Below are positions 1-5,565 of a stretch of 8,923 nucleotides of DNA, one piece after another. A model generated the notes under the pieces. The model saw nothing but the letters and a program-made list of their open reading frames with translations. It had not been told where the DNA came from and searched no databases. The position numbers and the translations under genes are program-made. The stretch comes from Planctomycetota bacterium. GTDB lineage: Bacteria > Planctomycetota > Phycisphaerae > WQYP01. Each line of letters opens with the position of its first letter. The stretch's first letter is position 1. The stretch covers positions 1 through 8,923 of the forward strand of contig JAJYZY010000097.1 of NCBI GenBank assembly GCA_021799715.1, in the 5' to 3' direction.

Positions 1-79
1 AGCAATATACGCCATTTTCACGCCCGTTGGCGGAAAAGCTGCGACCGGCATGCCCGGACACACGGGAAAACTCAAATCG

Positions 80-103
80 TCATATATGATTGTCTATATA
101 TGA
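80..103. repeat. A/T-rich inverted repeat, 8-bp arms
   Basis: TCATATAT (80-87) and ATATATGA (96-103) are perfect reverse complements around the 8-nt spacer GATTGTCT. The same bases also form a near-direct repeat of ATATATGATT. The layout suits an operator or a small hairpin, but no gene boundary is visible next to it, so its role is unknown. Confidence 0.5.
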
Positions 104-113
104 TTTCGCCCTG

Positions 114-213
114 ATCCCACCGGTACGCAAAAAGCCACGACCGCGTATCGCCGACAGTGATCGCTGGCGTAAAAACATCCAACAACCAACGATGTAACCC
201 ATCGCGGGAAAGC
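114..213. repeat. ~100-bp dispersed repeat, copy 1
   Basis: This segment matches 566-670 in direct orientation, beginning at ATCCCACCGGTA and ending at CGCGRRAAA. The best core is GCCGACARTGATCGC followed by AACATCCAACAA. The copies differ by substitutions and several single-base indels (for example one extra T in the GCGTA-AAA tract of copy 2), which argues against a conserved reading frame. Overall identity by eye is about three positions in four. Confidence 0.6.
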
Positions 214-251
214 ATCGTCAATGAGCAATGAGCTACTTGGCTGCAAATGTA

Positions 252-427
252 CCGCGGAAAGCACTGTTGCGCGCAGGTGGTCATTTCCAGTTCGACCTTG
301 CATGATGAACCCTCGCCGCGATTAAACAACACGGGGGGGGCGAAAATTTCCCCGTCCCAGCTTTCCAACCAATCCCCGGATTGCATCCCATCTGCGTGCA
401 TCGGCGTCATCAGCGGTTCCGTCTGCC
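252..427. repeat. ~175-bp dispersed repeat, copy 1
   Basis: The stretch aligns with 5949-6123 in the same orientation, starting at CCGCGGAA in both. The right part (320-424) is best conserved, with about 12 differences in about 105 positions. It includes GCGAAAATTTCC, GTCCCAGCTTTCCA and CATCGGCGTCATCAGCGG. A run of eight G (333-340) here corresponds to GGGTGGG in the other copy. Indels not divisible by three separate the copies, so a protein-coding origin is unlikely in either strand. Confidence 0.7.
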
Positions 428-441
428 TTGCGTTCTTATTT

Positions 442-530
442 AGAATCCAGAATCTTGAAGCCGGAAACAAGAATCTGGAACCAAGAATCCAGAATCCAGA
501 ACCAGAAATTCGGAACCCGGAATCCCGAAT
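442..530. repeat. Degenerate short tandem repeat (GAATCC/GGAACC type)
   Basis: From AGAATCCAGAATCTTGAAG to CCCGAAT the sequence is a series of diverged 7-10-nt units built on (C)AGAATC, GGAAAC, GGAACC and GGAATC. This low-complexity tract sits between the two copies of the ~100-bp repeat. It has no plausible coding role. Confidence 0.65.
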
Positions 531-554
531 AACCTACCAACAATCCCCCGCGAG

Positions 555-575
555 CCGGTGGGTTTATCCCACCGG
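555..575. repeat. Perfect 8-bp hairpin
   Basis: CCGGTGGG (555-562) pairs with CCCACCGG (568-575) across the loop TTTAT. The right arm opens copy 2 of the ~100-bp repeat. Copy 1 has only the right-arm sequence, so the palindrome was gained or lost in one copy. No T-run follows, so it is not a convincing terminator. Confidence 0.55.
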
Positions 576-887
576 TATACCTCGGCAATCCGCAACTGCG
601 GTTCGCGCCGACAATGATCGCAGGCGTATAAAACATCCAACAATTAACAATATATCCCACCGCGAAAAACCCTGATCAACAAACCACAAGAAACGAACAG
701 TGACCAGCGCACAAATGCGCACACATTCCCTTTTTCCGATCATGGAAATTGGATCACTCAATCTTTGAATTAATGCAATGGCATCCCGCAGTACCAGCGC
801 CTCGTCCATGAACAGCACATTGCCGTGCCCGGATAACACGCCGTCGCGACACCGACAAAGCGCCCTGTGCCACCACGCCGTAGCCAT
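564..887 (-). CDS. Weak candidate small protein, unrecognised
   Basis: An ATG at 887 on the minus strand is preceded by GGGGAGGT (minus strand of 896-903), a very good Shine-Dalgarno sequence with 9 nt between GGAGG and the ATG. This is the main reason to list it. The 107-residue translation starts MATAWWHRALCRC and contains a helix-like stretch (VLFMDEALVLRDAIALIQRL). It then runs through copy 2 of the ~100-bp repeat, and its stop lies in the loop of the 555-575 hairpin. The composition (many Trp, Cys and Arg) is odd and I recognise no family. It may be a fortuitous ORF, or a small gene whose 3' end was replaced by repeat sequence. Confidence 0.22.
   Translation of the reverse strand: MATAWWHRALCRCRDGVLSGHGNVLFMDEALVLRDAIALIQRLSDPISMIGKRECVRICALVTVRFLWFVDQGFSRWDILLIVGCFIRLRSLSARTAVADCRGIPVG
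566..670. repeat. ~100-bp dispersed repeat, copy 2
   Basis: This is the direct-orientation partner of 114-213, about 450 bp downstream. It holds the core GCCGACAATGATCGCAGGCG and then AACATCCAACAATTAACAA. It begins inside the right arm of the 555-575 hairpin. Confidence 0.6.
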
Positions 888-1146
888 TACAATCTACCTC
901 CCCTGGCAACAAATAGCCCGTTTCAACATTCGCCGCGTTACAATGGAGATGCGGCGACGGAAACGCGGGCGTATTTAGATTATGCTTTGTCGACACGAAC
1001 GTGTGGCATCCACCATTTCTGTAGTCTCGCGAGAATAAAGGGCACGGCGATGCGAAGGTTGCCGCGAAACCAGCGGCGGCGGATGCCGATGTCCCGTCCT
1101 GATATAGGTTGCCACTATTGGCACGGTAAATATCAGGAGTATTGGC

Positions 1147-1239
1147 ATGGTTTTACAGGTTATACCCTGCGCGGCCCTTGGTGGTACGTTATTAGAATAC
1201 GAAAAATGCGGATACATTGTGATTTCGCGGCGACAATAA
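1147..1239 (+). CDS. Candidate 30-aa micro-ORF in repeat copy A
   Basis: ATG at 1147 follows CAGGAG (1134-1139), with 7 nt between the GGAG and the ATG, a good ribosome site. The peptide begins MVLQVIPCAALGG and ends EKCGYIVISRRQ, terminating at TAA (1237-1239). That TAA is also the first three bases of a 7-bp stem. The related frame in repeat copy B (4631-4711) keeps the same length from IPC to the stop. Of 13 differences over 26 codons (stop included), 9 change the amino acid and 4 are silent, so there is no sign of purifying selection on the protein. It may be a real small protein, a leader peptide, or an accident of a conserved nucleic-acid element. Confidence 0.25.
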   Translation: MVLQVIPCAALGGTLLEYEKCGYIVISRRQ

Positions 1240-1278
1240 CGGGAGCAGGGTGCCCCGTTAATTGCCGTGTGGAGTATA
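1161..1278. repeat. 118-bp dispersed element, copy A
   Basis: Aligned without gaps to 4633-4750 in the same orientation, it differs at 17 of 118 positions (about 86% identity). Most changes are in the first 76 bases. The last 42 bases hold a hairpin, TAACGGG (1237-1243) with CCCGTTA (1254-1260) around a 10-nt loop, and end in GTGTGGAGTATA. In that part only three transitions separate the copies: two in the loop and one just outside the stem. A tRNA gene follows on the other strand. The two copies bracket the arsenic operon. The element could be a small mobile or regulatory repeat. Confidence 0.75.
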
Positions 1279-1408
1279 TAAAGCGGTATAGCGGGTGCTC
1301 CAAAAGGCAGGTGGGGGAGGCGTAGGAATTTATCACGCCCGCGACAATGTGGAAAATCGGTATTGCGGCGCTGTGACTTCAACTGGGAAGCACTGATCTA
1401 TTTGCGGA

Positions 1409-1492
1409 TGCCGGAGGAGGGAATCGAACCCACACTCTCTTGCGAGAACTGGATTTTGAGTCCAGCGCGTCTGCCAGTTCCGCCACTCCGGC
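1409..1492 (-). tRNA. tRNA-Leu(CAA)
   Basis: The 84-nt minus-strand sequence folds as a class II tRNA. The acceptor arms are GCCGGAG (1486-1492) and CTCCGGC (1410-1416), with discriminator A at 1409. There is a D arm with GG, an anticodon stem CTGGA/TCCAG with the loop CTCAAAA, a long variable arm (TTCTCGCAAGAGA), and a T loop GTTCGATTC. The anticodon CAA is at 1456-1458 and reads UUG. The CCA end is not encoded. It is divergent from the arsenic operon. Confidence 0.97.
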
Positions 1493-1507
1493 GATTTACT
1501 GAGCGGG

Positions 1508-1536
1508 ATTATACGCGAAGGCCGGTGCCATGAAAA
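1508..1536 (-). promoter_or_regulatory. Probable promoter of tRNA-Leu
   Basis: On the minus strand, TTTTCA (1531-1536) is separated by 17 nt from a consensus TATAAT (1508-1513), which ends 15 nt upstream of the mature tRNA 5' end. A better -35 word, TTGACC (1539-1544), is 25 nt away and too far to be the partner. The perfect -10 box is the strongest evidence. Confidence 0.6.
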
Positions 1537-1627
1537 GTGGTCAACCGTATGCCGGCGAACGGCAAACATGATTCACAACGTGATATGCGAAAATTGCGGT
1601 TGCGGCCATTTACCGTGCCGGGCGGCC

Positions 1628-1656
1628 TTGACTTGCCGGGAAATTTTGTATATGCT
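1628..1656 (+). promoter_or_regulatory. arsR operon promoter
   Basis: TTGACT (1628-1633) and TATGCT (1651-1656) are spaced by exactly 17 nt, a near-consensus sigma70-type promoter. Transcription would begin at about 1662-1664, only a few bases before the chosen arsR start codon, so the mRNA is probably leaderless or nearly so. Confidence 0.65.
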
Positions 1657-1668
1657 ATCGCGTATATG
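1648..1668 (+). promoter_or_regulatory. Putative ArsR operator over -10 and start codon
   Basis: GTATATG occurs twice in direct orientation (1648-1654 and 1662-1668), 14 nt apart. GTATATGC (1648-1655) and GCGTATAT (1660-1667) also form an imperfect dyad (6 of 8 positions) about a 4-nt centre. This covers the -10 box and the arsR ATG, as expected for an autorepressing ArsR. The assignment is inference from position and symmetry. Confidence 0.4.
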
Positions 1669-2037
1669 GCAAGGGTGGTCAAACAATCTGTTGTCGGCGG
1701 TTCGGCGGATCGGATGTTCCGGGCGTTTTCGGATCGTACGCGTTTACGCATTCTGCATCTGCTGTTAGATGGGGAATTGTGCGTTTGTGATCTGGTTCGC
1801 GTGCTGCAGATATCGCAACCCAAAATTTCCCGGCACCTGGCGTACCTCCGCAAATCCGGACTGGTGCAGGCGCGGAAAGATGGCTTGTGGATGCATTATC
1901 AACTGGTTCCAGCCGACAGTGATTTTCACCAGAGTCTGATCGATTGCCTGCGCCATTGTTTTAACGCGGTGCCGGAATTGAAACGCGATCGCAAGCGCCT
2001 GGGGCCGGAGGCGTGCGGCCCGGAATGTTGCAGTTAA
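1666..2037 (+). CDS. arsR: ArsR-family arsenite-responsive repressor
   Basis: A 123-residue SmtB/ArsR winged-helix repressor that normally leaves DNA when As(III)/Sb(III) binds. FRAFSDRTRLRILHLL (residues 18-33) is the N-terminal helical part. ELCVCDL (37-43) is the classical metal box, with Cys39 and Cys41 as arsenite ligands. QPKISRHLAYLRKSGLV (51-67) is the recognition helix. The wing follows, and the C-terminal tail ACGPECCS adds three cysteines that may supply a further ligand. The frame is open upstream to 1537. I chose ATG 1666 because the promoter lies inside that upstream extension and the protein then has the usual family length. ATG 1714 would cut into the first helix. It is the first gene of the operon, 69 nt ahead of arsC. 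Confidence 0.93.
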   Translation: MARVVKQSVVGGSADRMFRAFSDRTRLRILHLLLDGELCVCDLVRVLQISQPKISRHLAYLRKSGLVQARKDGLWMHYQLVPADSDFHQSLIDCLRHCFNAVPELKRDRKRLGPEACGPECCS

Positions 2038-2058
2038 TGGCCGGGGAGTCGTTTTTTT
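2016..2058 (+). terminator. Weak attenuator-like hairpin plus T-run
   Basis: Seven T (2052-2058) follow the end of arsR. Upstream, either CCCGG (2019-2023) with CCGGG (2041-2045) or CGGCC (2016-2020) with GGCCG (2039-2043) can pair. Both stems are only 5 bp with a loop of 17-18 nt, so full termination is doubtful. Partial attenuation between arsR and the structural genes is possible. Confidence 0.25.
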
Positions 2059-2060
2059 AT

Positions 2061-2090
2061 TTGGCCAATATATTGGTTTAGGCATATATA
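2061..2090 (+). promoter_or_regulatory. Palindrome and possible internal promoter before arsC
   Basis: CCAATATATTGG (2065-2076) is a perfect 12-bp palindrome in the 69-nt arsR-arsC gap. It lies within a weak promoter-like pair, TTGGCC (2061-2066) and TATATA (2085-2090), with 18-nt spacing. It could be a second ArsR-type operator controlling arsC-acr3-arsM separately from arsR. It shares the TATAT core with the site at arsR but not its full sequence, so this is only a suggestion. Confidence 0.35.
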
Positions 2091-2106
2091 AAAAGGTTGT
2101 TTGTCT

Positions 2107-2565
2107 ATGGGGCGTAAGTTGAAAATGCTGTTCCTCTGCACCGGCAATTCCTGCCGCAGTCAGATGGGTGAGGGCTGGGCGCGGCATCTCAAAGGTGATG
2201 TCATCGAAGCCTATTCTGCGGGCATTGAGGCACATGGCCTGAATCCCAATGCGGTAAAAGTCATGGCGGAGGCGGGAGTCGATATCAGCGGACAAAGTTC
2301 CAAAAAGGTCGGCGAACTGATGGATGTGCCGTTTGATGTGGTCATCACGGTCTGCGGGCACGCCAATGAAACCTGCCCGGCATGGCTGGGAAAAAAGACG
2401 CGCATTGTGCATGTTGGTTTTGATGATCCACCGAAGTTGGCTAGGGCGGCTGGTTCCGAGGAAGAAGCATTGAATCATTACCGACGGGTGCGCGACGAAA
2501 TAAAAACATTTGTGGCCACACTGCCGGAATCGGTATTGTCCGCAACGTCGGAGGCCGGAAAATGA
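2107..2565 (+). CDS. arsC: Arsenate reductase, LMW-phosphatase (thioredoxin) type
   Basis: A 152-residue cytosolic enzyme reducing arsenate to arsenite. The fold is that of low-molecular-weight tyrosine phosphatases. CTGNSCR (residues 11-17) is the CX5R phosphate/arsenate-binding loop with nucleophile Cys11. Cys83 and Cys90 in [11 protein letters not shown] are the redox cysteines that relay the disulfide to the surface, which in the staphylococcal family is recycled by thioredoxin. FDDPP (105-109) holds the general-acid Asp. I chose ATG 2107 (AAAAGG at 2091-2096, 10-nt spacing) over in-frame TTG 2101, which would sit 4 nt from that site. The stop overlaps the acr3 start in ATGA. Confidence 0.95.
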   Translation: MGRKLKMLFLCTGNSCRSQMGEGWARHLKGDVIEAYSAGIEAHGLNPNAVKVMAEAGVDISGQSSKKVGELMDVPFDVVITVCGHANETCPAWLGKKTRIVHVGFDDPPKLARAAGSEEEALNHYRRVRDEIKTFVATLPESVLSATSEAGK

Positions 2566-3728
2566 CGGAGCATTTATCCCGCAAACTCAATAATCTGGAT
2601 CGATATCTGACGGTTTGGATATTTGCCGCCATGGCCCTTGGCGTCGCTGTCGGATATTTTATTCCCGCCAGCGCGGGATTCATCCATACGTTTCAGATCG
2701 GCACGACGAATATTCCCATTGCCATCGGATTAATTGCCATGATGTATCCGCCGTTGGCCAAGGTGCGCTATGAGCGGCTGGGAAATGTGTTTCGCGATCT
2801 GAAGGTGCTGGGAATGTCCTTAGCCTTAAATTGGGTCATCGGCCCGGTGTTGATGTTTGTTCTGGCGATTGCGTTTTTACATGGCTCTCCGGAACTCATG
2901 GCGGGTTTGATTCTTGTTGGATTGGCCCGGTGCATCGCGATGGTGATTGTCTGGAATGATCTGGCCGGAGGCGATGCGGAATATGCGGCGGGGCTGGTGG
3001 CGTTTAACAGCATCTTTCAGATTCTGCTTTATAGCCTGTATGCCTGGGTGTTTATCACGATTCTGCCGCCGATGCTGGGCTTCAAAGGCAGTGCGGTGGC
3101 CGTGACAATCGGTGAGATTGCCGAAAGCGTGGGAATATATCTGGGTATTCCATTTGCGGCGGGTTTATTAACCAGATTGACATTGGTACGCCTGGCCGGG
3201 CGGGAATGGTACGAGCAGAAATTTATCCCGCGCATCAGCCCGGTCACGCTTGTTGCGCTGCTATTTACGATACTGGTGATGTTCAGCCTGAAGGGGCGGC
3301 TGATTGTTGAAATTCCAATGAACGTGGTGCGTGTGGCGATTCCGTTGAGTGTCTATTTTGTGATCATGTTTCTGGTAAGTTTCTGGCTTGGGCGGAAGAG
3401 CGGTGCGGATTATTCCAAAACCACCACCATTGCGCTAACCAGCGCCAGCAATAATTTTGAGCTGGCCATCGCGGTGGCGGTGGCGGTCTTTGGGATCAAT
3501 TCCGGAGCGGCATTTGCGGCAGTTATCGGCCCGCTGGTGGAAGTTCCGGTCATGATCGGCCTGGTGAATGTGGCATTGTATTTTCAACGCCGCATTTTCA
3601 AAGATGCGGTATCGGCTGTTTCCAGCATGAACTCTAATGCGGCGTGTCCGTCGATAATCAGCACGGTTAATGGTTCAAAGTCAATATTACAGAAGGATTC
3701 AACACATGTCCCAACCCATTCTCGATGA
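2562..3728 (+). CDS. acr3: Arsenite efflux permease, ACR3 family
   Basis: A 388-residue inner-membrane arsenite exporter of the ACR3 (BART) family, with about ten hydrophobic segments between residues 17 and 341. Family hallmarks are the early [30 protein letters not shown] with the conserved functional Cys124, [21 protein letters not shown] (291-311), and [19 protein letters not shown] (323-341) with the conserved Glu327. The start shares ATGA with the arsC stop and GGAG lies just upstream (2550-2553), so translation is probably coupled. Residues from about 346 to 388 form a hydrophilic tail that I do not recognise as part of the family. Its codons run 23 nt into arsM, as if an earlier stop had been lost. 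It is named arsB in some annotations, but it is not the E. coli ArsB family. Confidence 0.95.
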   Translation: MTEHLSRKLNNLDRYLTVWIFAAMALGVAVGYFIPASAGFIHTFQIGTTNIPIAIGLIAMMYPPLAKVRYERLGNVFRDLKVLGMSLALNWVIGPVLMFVLAIAFLHGSPELMAGLILVGLARCIAMVIVWNDLAGGDAEYAAGLVAFNSIFQILLYSLYAWVFITILPPMLGFKGSAVAVTIGEIAESVGIYLGIPFAAGLLTRLTLVRLAGREWYEQKFIPRISPVTLVALLFTILVMFSLKGRLIVEIPMNVVRVAIPLSVYFVIMFLVSFWLGRKSGADYSKTTTIALTSASNNFELAIAVAVAVFGINSGAAFAAVIGPLVEVPVMIGLVNVALYFQRRIFKDAVSAVSSMNSNAACPSIISTVNGSKSILQKDSTHVPTHSR

Positions 3729-4626
3729 AGTACGGGCCCGCTATGGTGCCGTGGCGCAATCAAGTCTTTCCAGCGCTGATGCCGGAATAAAAGCGGTTGC
3801 GGAATCTTTCGGATATTCGGCCGCGGAACTCGCCGCCATACCTGCGGAGGCCAATATGGGGCTTTCCTGCGGGAATCCAACCGCCATGGGGTCGTTGCGG
3901 GCCGGTGAAACGGTCGTTGATCTGGGGTGCGGCGGGGGGTTGGATGTATTTCTGGCGGCGGCCAAGGTCGGGCCGACCGGCAAAGCCATCGGCATTGATA
4001 TGACGCCGAGCATGATTGACCGTGCGCGGAAAAATGCCGCGCACGGCCCGGATGGCAAGCCTTACAGCAATGTTGCATTTATCCTCGCCACCATTGATCA
4101 CACCACGCTTCCCGCAGGCACGGTGGACTGCGTGATTTCCAACTGTGTTATCAATCTGGCACCGGATAAATCGGCGGTCATGCGGGAAATATTCCGCATT
4201 CTCAAACCCGGGGGGCGCGTGGCGGTAAGTGATATTGCGTTGAAAAAGCCGCTGCCCGCGGAACTGGCTGACAATATTGGTGCGTATGTGGGCTGCATTG
4301 CCGGGGCGGTACTGATTGAAGAATATCGTGAACTTCTGGCGAACGCCGGCTTCTCCAACATTGCGGTTATCGACAGTGGAGTAGATCTCAACGCTTATGC
4401 CCAGGCCGATGGCCAGGCGGGTTGCTGTTCAGGTCCTATGAATGATGACAGCCATCAGCACCATACCGCGGAAAAAGGCGGATCACGATTACATGTTGTG
4501 TCTGCGGGCTGCTGCAATTCTTCCGCGCCGATCAAGCCATTGCACGCGGACATGGCGGATGTGTTGCGGCGATATGATGTCAATGCCTACGCGGCGAGCG
4601 TGAAGGTATTTGCGGTAAAAGCCTGA
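3706..4626 (+). CDS. arsM: Arsenite S-adenosylmethionine methyltransferase
   Basis: A 306-residue enzyme that methylates As(III) stepwise using S-adenosylmethionine. [11 protein letters not shown] (70-80) is SAM motif [13 protein letters not shown] (96-107) motif II, and [12 protein letters not shown] (144-155) and [15 protein letters not shown] (163-177) complete the Rossmann methyltransferase. Cys55, Cys75, Cys197 (YVGCIAGA) and Cys240/241 match in order the arsenic-binding cysteines of known ArsM proteins. The tail has two GCC motifs (239-241, 268-270) flanking a His-rich stretch (DSHQHH), then [16 protein letters not shown], typical of the family end. ATG 3706 has AGAAGG 9 nt upstream; in-frame ATG 3670 has no such site. 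It overlaps acr3 by 23 nt. Confidence 0.95.
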   Translation: MSQPILDEVRARYGAVAQSSLSSADAGIKAVAESFGYSAAELAAIPAEANMGLSCGNPTAMGSLRAGETVVDLGCGGGLDVFLAAAKVGPTGKAIGIDMTPSMIDRARKNAAHGPDGKPYSNVAFILATIDHTTLPAGTVDCVISNCVINLAPDKSAVMREIFRILKPGGRVAVSDIALKKPLPAELADNIGAYVGCIAGAVLIEEYRELLANAGFSNIAVIDSGVDLNAYAQADGQAGCCSGPMNDDSHQHHTAEKGGSRLHVVSAGCCNSSAPIKPLHADMADVLRRYDVNAYAASVKVFAVKA

Positions 4627-4630
4627 TCGC

Positions 4631-4711
4631 ATGATACCTTGTGCGGCCCGTGGTGATGCGTTATTAAAATGCGATAAGTGTGGATACATTCTGATTTCGC
4701 GGCAACGATAA
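4631..4711 (+). CDS. Candidate 26-aa micro-ORF in repeat copy B
   Basis: ATG at 4631 lies 4 nt after the arsM stop. The frame gives a 26-residue peptide with KCDKCGYILISRQR at its end, containing a CxxCGY knuckle, and stops at TAA 4709-4711 inside the conserved hairpin. No clear Shine-Dalgarno precedes it, so it would depend on re-initiation after arsM. Copy A (1147-1239) has the matching frame with only the second of the two knuckle cysteines. Substitutions between the copies are mostly non-synonymous, so coding is uncertain. Confidence 0.22.
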   Translation: MIPCAARGDALLKCDKCGYILISRQR

Positions 4712-4750
4712 CGGGAGCAGGATGTCCCGTTAATTGTCGTGTGGAGTATA
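4633..4750. repeat. 118-bp dispersed element, copy B
   Basis: This is the ungapped partner of 1161-1278 (17 differences), placed immediately after arsM. TAACGGG (4709-4715) pairs with CCCGTTA (4726-4732) across AGCAGGATGT. The outer pairing can extend with a bulged A and one G-U. There is no T-run, so it is not a standard terminator, but the position suggests it could cap or terminate the arsenic mRNA. The final TATAAT (4747-4752) could serve as a -10 box for the next gene, though I find no good -35. Confidence 0.75.
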
Positions 4751-4808
4751 ATCCGGGTAATGGTACGCACGGCGGTGTGCGGGCATTTGGGATGATGCGA
4801 TCGTATCT

Positions 4809-5024
4809 ATGGCGGAAGAAAACAACGCGGCGAAGGTGGGAACGGTGAAGCGCTGTCGCTGCGGTGGGGAATTTATCTGTCAGAATACGGGTGCCGGGTG
4901 CTGGTGTGCGGATTTGCCGCTGATTGCGGGATTGGCCCAGTCGGGCGATGCTTCGGATTGTTATTGTCCGGAGTGTTTGCGGAAGCGGATACGGGCCATG
5001 GCCGACGAGAATTTCACTAAATAG
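4809..5024 (+). CDS. Cysteine-rich CWC family protein
   Basis: A 71-residue soluble protein. Eight cysteines fall in the family pattern: CRCGGEFIC (16-24), CWC (31-33) and CYCPEC (51-56), followed by a basic tail. This matches the small Cys-rich CWC family, presumably a metal (zinc) binder of unknown function. It lies 182 nt after arsM, separated by repeat copy B, so it may be transcribed with the operon or alone. A link to arsenic is only positional. The ribosome site is weak (GGGATGATG, about 12 nt or more from the ATG). It converges on the SRP RNA gene. Confidence 0.85.
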   Translation: MAEENNAAKVGTVKRCRCGGEFICQNTGAGCWCADLPLIAGLAQSGDASDCYCPECLRKRIRAMADENFTK

Positions 5025-5082
5025 AAATCGCCAACGACTTGCGGCAACTTGCTTTCCCCGCCGAATAAACTGGCCGGCGCGA

Positions 5083-5213
5083 TACGCCGCGCCCAAGGTC
5101 GGGCTACCGACGGCACCGGACTGAACATGCTTATGGCTGCTTCCTTCCGGACCTGACCAGGTTCACAGTCAACCCGTGCATCGGGCCCGACCATGGCCGG
5201 GGCGTACACGCGA
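5083..5213 (-). ncRNA. ffs: Signal recognition particle RNA, small bacterial (4.5S-like) type
   Basis: The minus strand carries the diagnostic apical domain GGTCAGGTCCGGAAGGAAGC followed by AGCCATAAGC: the Ffh-binding symmetric loop and the GGAA tetraloop. The flanks close into one long hairpin. GGTCGGGC (about 5181-5188) pairs with GCCCGACC near 5100, and TACGCC (5201-5206) pairs with GGCGTA (5083-5088). There is no Alu domain. The RNA acts with Ffh/FtsY in co-translational membrane targeting. The 5' end is set from the promoter (about 5213). The 3' end is uncertain because an alternative hairpin, GGCGCG/CGCGCC at 5076-5093, competes with the base of the long helix and may act in termination or processing. 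Confidence 0.93.
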
Positions 5214-5220
5214 GATATGC

Positions 5221-5250
5221 ATCATAGCAGGGATTGGTGTAAGTGGCCAA
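5221..5250 (-). promoter_or_regulatory. Probable SRP RNA promoter
   Basis: On the minus strand TTGGCC (5245-5250) and TATGAT (5221-5226) are separated by 18 nt. The -10 box ends about 7-14 nt before the start of the folded RNA, as expected for a stable-RNA promoter. Confidence 0.6.
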
Positions 5251-5565
5251 CGACTTTTGATTGCATCATGGATGATTTTGTGCCAGGGGCGACCAGTCAC
5301 CTGCGCCGAGAAACTCGGCCACTAAATCCCCAGCGCCGCAAGCCAAGTACGAACGAATAACGATTGCAATGCGGCCCAGCGTTAGTGTTACAGAAAACCG
5401 AATGAACGCCGGCTATTTCCCGTCGAAGTGATTGCGTCCCTTTTTACGTTCCTGCTTATTGCCCGCGCATGATGCTTAGACCGGTTCTCATAATAAATAT
5501 CACATGTTTTGAGGCGGTGCGAAATTCCGCATGCATGAATACACGCCACACATGCGGCAAGACTT

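Larger units (their letters stand above)
1..1408. other. Repeat-rich stretch without a convincing gene
   Basis: No open frame here looks like a recognisable protein. Open frames on both strands mostly run through repeats that are duplicated elsewhere in the window with frame-breaking indels, so they are probably spurious. What I see is an A/T-rich inverted repeat (80-103), two copies of a ~100-bp repeat, one copy of a ~175-bp repeat, a degenerate short tandem tract, an 8-bp-stem hairpin, one minus-strand ORF with a good ribosome site, and copy A of the 118-bp element. In 900-1130 I see only the ribosome site belonging to that ORF. All three forward frames are open at the left edge for 90-117 bases, so the tail of an upstream gene cannot be excluded. 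Confidence 0.55.

Noticed and set aside
2..103. Possible C-terminal end of an upstream plus-strand gene (AIYAIFTPVGGKAATG...)
   Set aside because: All three forward frames are open over about this length, there is no recognisable motif, and the end falls inside an A/T-rich inverted repeat; cannot be supported from this window.
72..470. 132-aa minus-strand ORF
   Set aside because: It runs through two dispersed repeats and the GAATCC tandem tract. The second copy of the ~175-bp repeat breaks the equivalent frame with indels and a stop.
442..530. CRISPR-like or iteron array
   Set aside because: Units are only 7-10 nt, highly degenerate and without spacers; no replication gene nearby.
867..1382. 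Overlapping 152-aa plus and 135-aa minus ORFs
   Set aside because: They are shadows across the 118-bp element with no ribosome site or family resemblance.
1537..1665. N-terminal extension of ArsR from GTG 1537
   Set aside because: The extension contains the operon promoter, has no conserved ArsR sequence and no good ribosome site.
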